55,310 bases of DNA. Origin: Circinella minor (Eukaryota; Mucoromycota; Mucoromycetes; Mucorales; Lichtheimiaceae). Where the stretch lies: NCBI GenBank assembly GCA_016758965.1, contig JAEPRB010000255.1:1-55310 (forward strand), in the 5' to 3' direction. A program made the position numbers and the translations under genes. Positions 12,580 through 23,558 of the stretch are shown here, piece after piece; the stretch's first letter is position 1, and each line of letters begins with the position of its first letter. The notes beneath the pieces were generated by a model, which was not told the origin of the DNA, made no database searches, and was given only the letters and a program-made list of their open reading frames with translations.

Positions 12580-14095
12580 TTATTGCTTGTCAATTCCGTT
12601 GTAGATAAGAAGGTTAGGTGTATCTTTAGGAATCTTGGTCAATTTGTCCTTGGTACTCAAATCCAAGATCTTCTTCTTGATAACATCTGGACTAGCACCT
12701 TCTTCCTCAAAGCTCAAAAAGTATGCTGCTAAACCAGCAACATGAGGTGATGCCATGGAAGTACCAGAGATTGTGTTTGTAGCATATTTACTACCACGCC
12801 AGATGGATTGAATGTTCAAACCAGGTGCAAAGACATCGACACATGGACCATAGTTGGAGAAATAAGCACGTTCATCATATAAAGTAGAAGCACCGACAGT
12901 AATTGCATTTTCAGCATGAGCAGGAGAATAATTGCATGCATCACTGTTATCATTACCAGCAGCCACGGCGAACACAATACCTGCATCAACAGCCTAATAA
13001 AAAATAGTTTGTGTGTTTCAGGATTAAATTTTTGAATCTCAACAAGAAAATACAAGTTTTCCAAAAAAAATTACTACTTACACCATTCACAGCCAAATCA
13101 AGAGCAGTGACCTTGCCGCCACCCAAACTCATATTGGCAACAGATCCTTTAAATGTTTTTCCTGCCTTTTTGGCAGCAGTGGCTGCCTTGTTATGTTGTT
13201 CAGTAGCCCAATCAACACCGGCGATAACGTCTGCCATAGTACCGGAACCATTGGATCGGAGGACTTTAACAGCAGTAACATTTGCTTTCTTTGCTACACC
13301 AAATCGTTTGCCTGCAATCGTTCCAGCACAATGAGAGCCGTGGCCATTACCATCTTCATCATCATCACCTTTTGGAATTGTTTTACCCCATATGGCACGG
13401 TCTTCAAGGTCAACGTGTCCGACATTCACACCAGTATCAATGACGTAAACATTGATACCTTCACCACCATCGGCTTCATATTCGTACTTGTTAAATGTTT
13501 CAAGAGTCAAGCCATTTCTATGAGAGACACGGGCAAGGCCCCATGGAGCACTACGTTGTAACTCGCTTGTATAGGCCATAGAATCTCTTTCGATAAAAGC
13601 GACCTATATATTGTAGATAAGAAATAGAATCAACAGTAAGTAATACAGCAATAATAAAGCACATTATGCCCCTCCTCGACCTTCTTTTGTTTTTATACAT
13701 GAACAGGTTAACAACACAAATTTCATACTTACATCTTCTGATCGTCTGAGAAGGTCAACAACATCTCTACCAAACTTTCCAGCATAACCAGAAAGGCCTG
13801 GCATGTCATAAACATGCTTGATACCGATGCTATTAGGATGTAACCATGCGTCAAAAATGCCTTCATCATTGGCACCAGTAAGATCACGAACCCAACTTGT
13901 ATGGGTTTCAAGTTTTTCTTGATTTAAATGATTTTTAAGGACAACAATATACGAGTCAGAAACGACTTCGGCCTCAGGAGAAGTGAATAAAGGTGCCAAG
14001 TTGCCGTCAGTAAAGGTAGGAGGAGTCACCATTGGTACAGCATAACATGAGCTTGCTGCAATTAAAAGTAAACTGGCGGCAATGGAAAGCTTCAT
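12580..14095 (-). CDS. Secreted subtilisin-like serine protease (S8, proteinase K type) with I9 propeptide
   Basis: Extracellular or vacuolar endopeptidase made as a preproenzyme. Three exons (14095-13733, 13603-13082, 12993-12580) total 432 residues. Residues 1-19 form a signal peptide ([19 protein letters not shown]). An inhibitor-I9 propeptide follows, with [19 protein letters not shown] near residue 47. The mature enzyme begins around 130-145. The triad is intact: Asp177 in VIDTGVN, His209 in [10 protein letters not shown] and Ser374 in [11 protein letters not shown]; the oxyanion Asn309 is in AAGN. Length and order fit fungal proteinase K/cerevisin relatives; there is no long C-terminal extension. 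Introns have clean GTAAGT donors. The pyrimidine-rich stretch just upstream on its sense strand (14140-14220) is typical of promoters here. Whether it is secreted or vacuolar cannot be settled from sequence alone. Confidence 0.95.
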
Positions 14096-16810
14096 TATTA
14101 TAGATTTTATTTGAATGTGTTGGTTTTTGAATGAATAACACCAAAAAGATAAGAAGAGTGTGTGAAGAAATAAAAAAAAGAAAAAAAGAAACGAAAAAAA
14201 AGGAGAAAGTATCTGTTTGTTGGTTTATGAAAAAAAAAGTATTACGTTCCTTCTTATGCTGCGGCCATTTAAAAGAAAGAGAAAAAATAACTATAATAAT
14301 AAAAACCATATGGTCATTTTCTTAGCAGGTGACCTCGTCATTATGTTGTACATAAACCCAATTAACCAATCGATTGAGCTATTTTTTCTCAGCTCAGGAT
14401 TATCATAATTTTTTACTCACTTTGCTGATTACGCATTTGTGTTTTTTATGGTCAAGCTGATTATTTTTATTTTGTATAGAGGGTTCAGGGGGAAAGGATA
14501 TACCAGTAGCTATTGTACGAAGATGTTTCAGAACTCCATAATTAAAATAATGTATTGATATGACAACAGTAACATAGATTACCATATCAACATAAATCTT
14601 ATTTCATTTGATTAATAAGAGCGATACTATAAAAGCAAGTGCATAGACGGCTAGATAAGGACGTTTTTCCAGAGATAGTTTCAGTTTTAAGAAACAAAGA
14701 TCCCACGCAAAATATAAAAAAAAACATTCAAAGAAAAACAGAAAAGTTGTTGCTTTCTTTTTCTTCAAGTGTCAAAAGGAAACAAAAACAAGAATCATTC
14801 ATGATTTATGAGGTAATTATTATGCGCAATGCTATCTAAGAAAGGCTGACATCAACGTTTTTTTACCCAACTTATTTAATTTTATTCTATTTATGCAAAA
14901 TTTTTATATTAACGATTGTACGACAATTAAGTCTATAAGTATCATTATTACTCGGAGAAAGTTAAGGAATAATACGATTACTATCGCTTCTTTTTGTTCC
15001 TCTTATTGCTCCCCCATCCCCGCCGCTGCTCAGTTTGTATAAATGATAATGTGCACGCTCCAACATAATCTGTACTACATACAAAAATGATAATGATTGA
15101 TGAAATATACTCTCTGTATCGATCAAATTCATAATCACCGTTTTAGTATGCAACATTCACCTGTAAATGACGACAACAATGAATAATCCAATCGGATGAA
15201 AAACTTAATTTATAACTTAATTTTTTTCAGTTTACTCACGGTTTTAAAACATCGTGATATATCTATACTTGAATGAACTTACGTTTTCTTTTTTTCAATC
15301 TCTCTTTCTCTTTTCCTTTGTTTGTTAAAGCTGCTTATTATATTTATGTATTCTTAAATAGTTTATATAAAAAGAAAGAGAGAGAGAGATAAAATAATGA
15401 TATGAGGTTACTAGTAGAAATATATGGCGAAAATAATGAAGTTAACACATTTTAAACATATGTTCGTTGTCACACAGCACTACTTTTCTATCCACAATAT
15501 AAAGAATATAATGAGAAAATATGGCGTGTGTTATAGTGTTAGCATATAACTTTGAATCAATATATTTTGGAAGGAAAATCTACTGTTACTTTATTGATAG
15601 TAGCAAAAAGAACGAAGAGGGGTTGAGCGGGAGAAAAAAATGCAGCTGATCAATGTGTATAGTGTCATTTTGTGAATATAGTAATATAAAAAAAAAGCTA
15701 TGAATAGGTAAGTGTGTTATTAATGGACCTTTTATAAAGAGCATGTCGTTATTATATTATGCTTGTTAGTAGACCATTGAATAACGAGAAATCTTGCTTT
15801 CCATTTTCCCTCTCTTTTGTAAATTTCCATATCCTAACTTCCGTCATCGTCATTATGATCACATCGCTGCAAAATACGAGGCATTTAAGTATCATCTGGA
15901 ATATCGTTGCTACGCTCAAAACTATTATCTAGAAGTGGACAGAGAGAGAAAAAGAGAAAATAGAGTCGAACAAAGCTGAATTGACAAGTAATGTAGGCAC
16001 ATTAAGTTAACTATCGAAAAGATGTTTTCTTTTTCTTTTTTTAAGAAAGCACAAACTCTTTACCAAATAGGGATTTGGCGTAAACAGGTTTCTACAAATA
16101 GAACAGTTAAAGACGATCTGTTCTTTTTTTGAATAAGAAGAATTGTTAGCGGGTTAAAAAGTCCTTTTATACTCTTGTAATTCTTAAAGAAAACGCCATC
16201 CTTTTTTTTCGGAACAAACTATTTGGGTAAAGCCGATTTATACATATTTAACTCTTTTTTTTTTAAAGATCCAATAGCAGAAACCAACTTAGCTTCCCCC
16301 ACCTTTGTTGTGTGTTTTTTTTATATAAAAGACCCTTTTTTATTTTTTCAATAAACAAATACTCATTTTACCAATTTGTTTTATTATTATTATTTTGTCA
16401 TTTCCCGTATTATTACACTTCAAAGAGCAAAAAGAAAAGGTATCCATTTTATCTAACTTATTTAATTAGACCTCCGCAACAAAAAACACCTTTTAAAATC
16501 AATCATTCAAGTTATACCAAAGAAATTACTATTCTTATTATTACTACATCTTCCAACTTCGTGTATATATAATATTATATTAAATACATATAAAGTGTAT
16601 ATGTGTATTGGTTACCGGGCATAATAGGCGTGTGATCCAGTCCCATATACTTTCTGCAAATAATATTTCTTTCTCCTCCTCTTTTCTCTCTACCCTTCTC
16701 TCTCTCTTTTCTTATTTCTTTTTATTTGACTTTTCTTATATATAAAAGAAAAAAAAATTACTATTTTTTCCTACCCAACCAAACCAAAAAATTTTCAGCT
16801 AAAAAAATAT
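14096..16810. other. Divergent intergenic region: protease and kinase promoters
   Basis: About 2.7 kb between two divergently transcribed genes. The left end holds a long pyrimidine-rich (protease sense strand) stretch at 14140-14220. The right end holds CT-rich tracts at about 16670-16715 and a TATATAAAAG at 16738-16747 roughly 65 bp before the kinase ATG; another TTTATATAAAAG lies near 16319-16330. The middle (14400-16000) has only short chance frames; nothing in it resembles a protein, tRNA or rRNA. Confidence 0.45.
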
Positions 16811-19800
16811 ATGCCCGATCTCCAGAGTTTTATTCCGGAATCTTCACAGCCTAATGTACATGTCGGTGATTCACCTTCTTCCGCGTCAAGTATAAACCAG
16901 AGTAATGCTTCCGGAACCTCTTCCGTTCAGTCGGATTGTAGTGTATTAAGTCATGACGATGGTCGACATCTCGAAATTGCGGCAATCGAATCAACTTTTA
17001 TGGTTCACGAGTTTGACAAACGAAAGCAAAAGTGGGTGGAGCGGACCCGAACGGTAAGATTAAAAAGAAAAGCATTCTCTTGATATCGCATATCAATATT
17101 TCAGTAACAGACCGAGGCATTTCTGAAACATGACCCATCAAAATTCGTTACTGAACATAAAGTTATGTGATGTGATGTGTGCTTCAAATTATAGGTATTT
17201 AATATTATTATCGAAGATAAATATCAAAATCGATCACTTGTTCGATATGTTCCTGATTTTGTGGAATTTGATAGAAGGGTAAATAAACAAACAAATAAAA
17301 CAAATGGTATCATCATTCATCATTATAAAAAAAGTAATACTGAAGAAGTTATTTTATATACCTATATAAAATAGTTAAAAGCACATTATCGAAAAGCAAG
17401 AGTGCCACTACCTCAGCTAGTCGAGCCACATTTAAACTATTATACTCAGCGTTACCATGACAACGATAATAAGAAAAGCGGAAAACAACGAAATAGCATC
17501 ACATCACTTATTTCCAGAATCGTAAAATTCACTACAAATTCAATAGTGGGTGGAAAATCAAATTCTGAAAAGATTGAAATGTATTTAAGACGATGTGCAC
17601 TTCATCCAATAGTTGGTCGATCAAGTCTTTTTCGAGATTTTTTGGCCGCCCAACGTAATGAAGACCAAGTTGTCCCGAACTGTGCTATTTTGGAGCAAAT
17701 CCATTTGGAACAGACCAGAATTCTGTCACACCGTGCTTCGTCCATGGTAGCAGCATCATCATCACTAGCGCCAATACCTGTAGCAGCCAATACACTCCCG
17801 ACACCAGCCTTAATAAATAATAACCATAGCAGCAAATTGTGTTCATCATCCATTGCTTCTTCTATGATAACCTCGTCATTAGATTCGTGTCACGACAGCA
17901 ATAATATTAGTAACGTGAATAACAACAACAGTGTAGTAATACCTGGCGGTATCTCAATCCATGTGCCTTACACAGCATCAGCGAGTGAAGTTGTGATTGG
18001 TGGTGATATTAGCAGCACGACGACGTACGAATGCCTCATTAACGATAATAATGATAAGCAAACGAAACTTACGATACGGGACTTTGAGATACTTAAAGTA
18101 TTGGGAAGAGGATGTACAGGAAAGGTAAAAAAAGGAACTTGTAATTTATTTATTTATTTATCTTTTTTTAAGGGGGAAGAAGAGAAAGGAGAGAAAAGAA
18201 ATACAACAATGTGGTGTGTGCGTGGTTTATTATGGTAATTAAAAAGAATGGGGTTAAAAATGGAAATAGAAAGAAAGCACAGGGCACGCAAAAAAAAACA
18301 AAAAAAACAAGACAACAAATATGTAGTTGCATATATGTTAGGATGATGTAGTACTCATTTTAGGTTATATTATTATTTCTGTTACAAAGGTCTTCTTGGT
18401 TCGGCGAACTTGTCCTCCAGGTAAATTATTAGCTCTCAAGGCAATTCGTAAACAATGGGTTATTACTTCCAGACAAATTGAACACACGAAAACCGAACGT
18501 GATATCCTAACGAAGATTGCAAAAATTCGTCATCCATTTCTGATAAAGCTACACTATGCATTTCAAGATACAAATCAGCTCTTCTTAGTCTTTGATTTCC
18601 ATGTTGGAGGCGATTTGGCTACCCAACTTAGAAATTATAGAGTGTTTTCACCTAAACGATGCAAGCTTTATGCAGCGGAGATGTTGTTAGGATTAGAAGA
18701 ACTACATCGCCTGGGAATTTTGTATCGGTAAGTAGTTATTGAAAAAAAAAAGAAGGGTAGAGCGAAGAAAAAGTCTTATTAGTCAATATTTAGCTGAGAG
18801 TAAGAATTTTTTTTAGTGATCTAAAACCAGAAAATGTGCTGTTACGAGCTGACGGTCATCTAGTACTCACTGATTTTTCATTGTCGAAATTGCTGGGTAA
18901 CGATGGTTTGGAGCGGACAAATACATTTTGTGGCACACCGGAATATCTTGCACCGGAAGTGTTATTAGGCGAAGAATATTCCTATGCTGTCGATTTTTGG
19001 AGTTATGGAACCATTTTGTATGAGATGATTGAAGGGGAGCCTCCATTTTACTTGGATAATACTATTGCTATGTATCGGCGCGTCTTGATCGCTCCACTTA
19101 TTTTACCTGAGGAATTCGATTCTGATGCTGGAGATTTAATTAGCGGACTTTTACAACGTGATCCTTTACAACGGTTAGGCGCCGAAGATATCCGAAACCA
19201 CCCTTACTTCGATTCTATTGATTGGAATGATGTTTATCACCGTCGTATCTTACCACCTTACGTCCCCAATCTAAGATCCAAAGACGATTGTACTAACTTT
19301 GATCAAGAATGTTTAGCAGAAAGTCCACGACTCAGCTCTTCTATGGTTGACGATAGCAATGGAAGTCGAGTACAACAAAATAATAGCGGGATGACGTTCC
19401 AGGGTTATTCTTATATCAATGATAGTCAGATGACGGAGGATACGCCATCCTTTACGAACGACAATCGTTGGATGTTGAGTGAAGAAGATGATGTGTTTTC
19501 TCATGACGATGAAAGTGATTCTCGGCGACGACGTGAAGAAGATTTGTATGGACAACGACAACTTCACCAAAGTGACATGTCATTATTATCTGCTAATAGT
19601 TTAAAGAGTCATAATAATGATAGCGCTACTGATCCCAATCCTTCTTCAGCATTTAATGGTGGTCAACAGAGAAATAGTCGAGTATTTTATTATAATGATA
19701 GCGAGGTTGTACCCTATGATATTACAACCGAAAGTGATGAATACATGCCAACGGCTGGTACCGGAGGAATGCCACCATCTTATTATTATGGTACAGGATC

Positions 19801-20005
19801 GGCAATGTTTTCTGAGGAAGACGATAATGAAGATGAGGAAGAAGATTTTGATACTATGGAACAATCATCACACTCTTATTATCGCAGTAATAGTAATAAT
19901 AACAATGTTGGTGGTCGACGATTACCACCACCTCCATCAAGGCAACTGCCCGGTATATCTTTATCACGTCATTATGGTGCTCGACAAATCAATGCCAACT
20001 TTTAA
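16811..20005 (+). CDS. PX-domain AGC protein kinase (SGK/YPK-like) with DFS in place of DFG
   Basis: Predicted phosphoinositide-recruited Ser/Thr kinase. Five exons (16811-17053, 17195-17278, 17375-18124, 18390-18727, 18817-20005) give 867 residues. After a Ser-rich leader, a PX domain spans about residues 57-200 (ESTFMVHEFDKRKQKWVERT, RYVPDFVEFDRRLKAHYRKA, MYLRRCALHPIV); a basic, Ser/Asn-rich insert of about 35 residues splits it. The kinase domain starts near 343 with GRGCTGKV (353-360), Lys376 in LALKAIRK, YRDLKPEN (catalytic Asp473), then DFS at 491-493 (bases 18872-18880) where DFG is expected, Thr508 in the PDK1-type T-loop TNTFCGTPEY, and APE to 519. A turn-motif-like stretch (FDQECLAESPRLS) and hydrophobic motif FQGYSY (666-671) follow, so all AGC regulatory sites are present. 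A tail of about 195 acidic, Ser/Asn-rich residues ends the protein. The metal-binding Asp is kept, so activity is possible. Confidence 0.93.
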
Positions 20006-20499
20006 TATATGACCTTACTCCGCATACCTCTTTAATACTTTATATATTTTTACTACTCCTGTTACACTCCACATATCACCATTATTATCCCGCTTTTAAC
20101 TAAACACTCTCAACTATATAGCATTTCTCTTTATTTTTTCTCTTTCGATGTATCTATAATTTGAAATTGTGTTCTTTATATTTCTCTTTTATTTTCTTAT
20201 TCCTTTCTTTTCTTTCTTCTTTTGTAATTAAATATTTTTTTTTTCTTTTCAAGTATCCTCCTACCTATCCCTCTTTTAATATATTATTTCATCAAATACA
20301 AGATGACACTGTAATAGTATTTTTATTGTAATAAATATACGAAACTTTGCTGCTTTTTGTACCATAAATATTAGCATTAATGATTAAAAATATAAATAAT
20401 ATTATCTTTTCATTTGTAAAATTGATCTATAAGCAAACACCAAAAACAAAAATGTAAACGTTCTATACGACAGTTTTAAAGTATTAAAATATTTGAGGA
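20006..20499. other. Convergent intergenic region, kinase 3' end
   Basis: About 0.5 kb between the kinase stop codon and the outer edge of the thaumatin palindrome. It is T/C-rich near 20110-20240, as expected of a 3' untranslated and polyadenylation region, with AATAAA-like strings near 20330. No gene is seen. Confidence 0.5.
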
Positions 20500-20589
20500 T
20501 GTCCAGCACCCGTTAAACTTTATTTTTGAGAAAAGATAGAGAGAGGAAATGGTATATAATGTGTAGATTGTGTAGTGAATACAGTTATT

Positions 20590-21396
20590 TTAGGAAGAAG
20601 GACAGAAAGTAACAGTATAGCCTTCTGATTTACACATATAAGTACTAGTCTTGTCATCATAAGCATAAGTGTAAACATCAGGACATTCATTCTTGATTTC
20701 CTTGGAGTACTTATTGGCAGGGCATGTATCAGGAGTACTATTGCCACCGGAACAACAGTATTCTTCAGTACCAAACTTGGAACAAGCAGATTGACATCCA
20801 ACTTCTTTTCCATTCTTCATGACCTTTAATTCATCGGGACATTTGGGAACATTGGAGCAGGCAGGAGCACCACACGCATATTGATCACCATTATCAGCGC
20901 CACCGCTCTTGTCGCCATTGATTGGGTCAATGCGAATTGGAATGTTGTAACCATCGACGAATGACACATCATAATAATCAGTGCCACCATGACCCTTGAA
21001 TGTAAATTCAGCTAATGAGGCAGGATCAGATGCACCAGCTGTTGGATTGTCACCACCGCTTTCACGACCCCAGAAACGACCTTGCCATTTACCATCAAGA
21101 TCATAAGTCTTTGAAGAGCCTTGAGAAACGTCAGAAAGTTCAGGAGATGAGGCGCCATTATCGAGTTTACCAACACTAAGATCATAATCACATTGATTCT
21201 TGATAACAATCTTGGCACCACCACCACCGCCGCCGCCGCCGCCATTATCGTTACCAGATGAAGATGATGACGATGATGATTCAGAAGCAGAAGCAGAGGA
21301 AGAGGGAGAAGAAGAAGACGAAGATTCAGAGGCAGGAGCAGCGGCAGCAAAACCAATAAGAGCAGCAATGGAAACCAACTTCAAAGATGTGTACAT
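20590..21396 (-). CDS. Secreted thaumatin-like protein, copy A
   Basis: Thaumatin-like proteins are small disulfide-rich secreted beta-proteins; some bind or cut beta-glucan. Single exon, 268 residues. A signal peptide (MYTSLKLVSIAALIGFAAAA) is followed by a Ser/Glu-rich linker and a run of nine Gly, then the domain from about residue 61 (AKIVIKNQCDYDLSVG). Family marks are GKWQGRFWGR, LAEFTFKGHGGTDYYDVSFVDGYN and the C-terminal CPDVYTYAYDDKTSTYMC. Twelve cysteines are present after the linker, between the ten and sixteen typical of small and large plant members. The protein is identical to copy B at 22662-23468, and the two genes point away from each other. A TATA box lies about 80 bp upstream (21475-21484). 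Whether this member has glucanase activity cannot be told from sequence. Confidence 0.93.
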   Translation of the reverse strand: MYTSLKLVSIAALIGFAAAAPASESSSSSSPSSSASASESSSSSSSSGNDNGGGGGGGGGAKIVIKNQCDYDLSVGKLDNGASSPELSDVSQGSSKTYDLDGKWQGRFWGRESGGDNPTAGASDPASLAEFTFKGHGGTDYYDVSFVDGYNIPIRIDPINGDKSGGADNGDQYACGAPACSNVPKCPDELKVMKNGKEVGCQSACSKFGTEEYCCSGGNSTPDTCPANKYSKEIKNECPDVYTYAYDDKTSTYMCKSEGYTVTFCPSS

Positions 21397-21474
21397 GTTG
21401 ATAATTATTGTCTTGTAATTAAAATAAGTAGAAAATAATAAATTAAAAGTTTAAATTGTCGATCATTGGCATCC

Positions 21475-21484
21475 TATTTATATA
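21475..21484 (-). promoter_or_regulatory. TATA box of thaumatin-like gene A
   Basis: TATATAAATA on the minus strand, about 80 bp before the ATG at 21396; mirrored exactly in copy B. Confidence 0.7.
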
Positions 21485-21740
21485 TTTTTCTTTCTCGAAC
21501 ATTTTTTCTAAATAAGGGTTTAAAAAAACGCTACGAACAAATTAAAAAACAGCAAAAGTGAAACTTATAGGATTGAAAGTACCTGAACAATAAGGTACAG
21601 GTATATGAGCCTATGACGTTAGGAAGATTTACTACATAGCGAATCGCAATTTTATCTTCTTTTTTTTTATCAGGAACAATATGTTCCTTAAACATATACC
21701 AAACTGACACTCATGAGCGTCATATGTTTCGAATTGTTGT

Positions 21741-22317
21741 AGTTTAAAACGTTCATTTATCCAGGAACGAAATATAACATCAGGCGAATTGATTTGACAA
21801 TGGATAAACAATGAAGCGTCAGGTACACTCTTTCTCTTATTTGTATGGAAAAAGAAAAAAGATTCAGTTACCCGACCGAAAAAAAAGCCAGAAAGAATTT
21901 CAAACAAATGAAAAAAGTGGAGGATCGTCATTGATATAGATAGAAAATAAATAAATATGATAGGATACTCAACATACAATACAAAAAAGAAGATAGGTAA
22001 ATCTTGTACAAATGCATGAATGTGAAAAAAGAAACTAATTCATTCTTGTTTGCAGCTTGAAGATCTTTTGGTTTTGCGCACAGACTTAATTATAACTGTC
22101 ATTTGCTTTTTCTGATAGCAAAGTAAGAGCGGAGAAAGCTCCTAACCGATTACCGCTATTCTTTTTCGGTTCCGGAACAGATTGTAATATAATAGTAGTT
22201 TGAAACAAAGAGTACTTGTCATAATAAACTACTCAAGTTTCTGCTACCGGTATTGATAATGATCTTGGTATACAGAAACCAAGTGATGTCAACAAACACT
22301 AAAAATAAATTTTAAGC
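21741..22317. other. Palindrome spacer: central region between two divergent thaumatin-like genes
   Basis: This 577-bp single-copy centre separates the arms and is the shared upstream region of both genes. Its left half (to about 22010) resembles the DNA upstream of the third thaumatin-like gene: compare AATGGATAAACAATGAAGCG near 21799 with AATGGATAAATAATGAAGCG near 54395, in the same orientation relative to the gene. Its right half has no such match. No gene lies in it; a minus-strand frame at 21632-21979 crosses the arm boundary and has no motif. Confidence 0.7.
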
Positions 22318-22573
22318 ACAACAATTCGAAACACATGACGCTCATGAGTGTCAGTTTGGTATATGTTTAAGGAACATATTGTTCCTGATAAAAAAAAAGA
22401 AGATAAAATTGCGATTCGCTATGTAGTAAATCTTCCTAACGTCATAGGCTCATATACCTGTACCTTATTGTTCAGGTACTTTCAATCCTATAAGTTTCAC
22501 TTTTGCTGTTTTTTAATTTGTTCGTAGCGTTTTTTTAAACCCTTATTTAGAAAAAATGTTCGAGAAAGAAAAA

Positions 22574-22583
22574 TATATAAATA
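22574..22583 (+). promoter_or_regulatory. TATA box of thaumatin-like gene B
   Basis: TATATAAATA about 80 bp before the ATG at 22662; the mirror image of the box in copy A. Confidence 0.7.
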
Positions 22584-22661
22584 GGATGCCAATGATCGAC
22601 AATTTAAACTTTTAATTTATTATTTTCTACTTATTTTAATTACAAGACAATAATTATCAAC

Positions 22662-23468
22662 ATGTACACATCTTTGAAGTTGGTTTCCATTGCTGCTCTT
22701 ATTGGTTTTGCTGCCGCTGCTCCTGCCTCTGAATCTTCGTCTTCTTCTTCTCCCTCTTCCTCTGCTTCTGCTTCTGAATCATCATCGTCATCATCTTCAT
22801 CTGGTAACGATAATGGCGGCGGCGGCGGCGGTGGTGGTGGTGCCAAGATTGTTATCAAGAATCAATGTGATTATGATCTTAGTGTTGGTAAACTCGATAA
22901 TGGCGCCTCATCTCCTGAACTTTCTGACGTTTCTCAAGGCTCTTCAAAGACTTATGATCTTGATGGTAAATGGCAAGGTCGTTTCTGGGGTCGTGAAAGC
23001 GGTGGTGACAATCCAACAGCTGGTGCATCTGATCCTGCCTCATTAGCTGAATTTACATTCAAGGGTCATGGTGGCACTGATTATTATGATGTGTCATTCG
23101 TCGATGGTTACAACATTCCAATTCGCATTGACCCAATCAATGGCGACAAGAGCGGTGGCGCTGATAATGGTGATCAATATGCGTGTGGTGCTCCTGCCTG
23201 CTCCAATGTTCCCAAATGTCCCGATGAATTAAAGGTCATGAAGAATGGAAAAGAAGTTGGATGTCAATCTGCTTGTTCCAAGTTTGGTACTGAAGAATAC
23301 TGTTGTTCCGGTGGCAATAGTACTCCTGATACATGCCCTGCCAATAAGTACTCCAAGGAAATCAAGAATGAATGTCCTGATGTTTACACTTATGCTTATG
23401 ATGACAAGACTAGTACTTATATGTGTAAATCAGAAGGCTATACTGTTACTTTCTGTCCTTCTTCCTAA
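22662..23468 (+). CDS. Secreted thaumatin-like protein, copy B
   Basis: The 268-residue product is identical to copy A at 20590-21396, from signal peptide through Ser/Glu linker, nine-Gly run and twelve-cysteine thaumatin domain. Being in an inverted arm it is transcribed away from copy A, with about 1.27 kb between the two start codons. The 3' flank has the conserved GGGTGCTGG found after all three copies in the window. Codons favour C- or T-ending, with few of the AT-rich choices seen in neighbouring genes, which suggests high expression. Two identical, complete promoters and genes would double the dose; no sign of decay is seen in either copy. Confidence 0.93.
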   Translation: MYTSLKLVSIAALIGFAAAAPASESSSSSSPSSSASASESSSSSSSSGNDNGGGGGGGGGAKIVIKNQCDYDLSVGKLDNGASSPELSDVSQGSSKTYDLDGKWQGRFWGRESGGDNPTAGASDPASLAEFTFKGHGGTDYYDVSFVDGYNIPIRIDPINGDKSGGADNGDQYACGAPACSNVPKCPDELKVMKNGKEVGCQSACSKFGTEEYCCSGGNSTPDTCPANKYSKEIKNECPDVYTYAYDDKTSTYMCKSEGYTVTFCPSS

Positions 23469-23558
23469 AATAACTGTATTCACTACACAATCTACACATT
23501 ATATACCATTTCCTCTCTCTATCTTTTCTCAAAAATAAAGTTTAACGGGTGCTGGACA

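Larger units (their letters stand above)
20500..21740 (-). repeat. Left arm of a 1,241-bp inverted repeat (palindrome)
   Basis: Each base x here pairs with 44058-x in 22318-23558. The match begins at 20500 (20499 differs) and stops at 21740 (21741 differs). The only mismatch I found is at 21724 (A) opposite 22334 (C). The arm contains a complete thaumatin-like gene, its 3' flank with CCAGCACCC, its TATA box and about 340 bp upstream of the ATG. Confidence 0.95.
22318..23558 (+). repeat. Right arm of the 1,241-bp inverted repeat
   Basis: Mirror copy of 20500-21740, with one visible mismatch (22334). It carries thaumatin-like gene B. Beyond 23558 the flank (CACCTTGA) differs from the left flank but still resembles the flank of the third gene (CACCTTAA, minus strand near 53110), so the homology itself runs further than the identical part. 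Confidence 0.95.

Noticed and set aside
12302..12608. Lys/Arg/Glu-rich plus-strand frames
   Set aside because: They come from a polypurine tract downstream of the protease; extreme composition and no motif.
13011..13561. Plus-strand frames across the subtilisin gene
   Set aside because: Antisense shadows of the protease exons; they show no motif, while the minus strand has the full catalytic triad.
20590..21418. Long overlapping frames in other phases of the thaumatin-like genes (poly-Leu, Pro/Asp/Glu-rich proteins), also in copy B and gene 3
   Set aside because: They are shadows of triplet-repeat coding sequence (Ser/Glu and Gly runs) read in other frames or strands.
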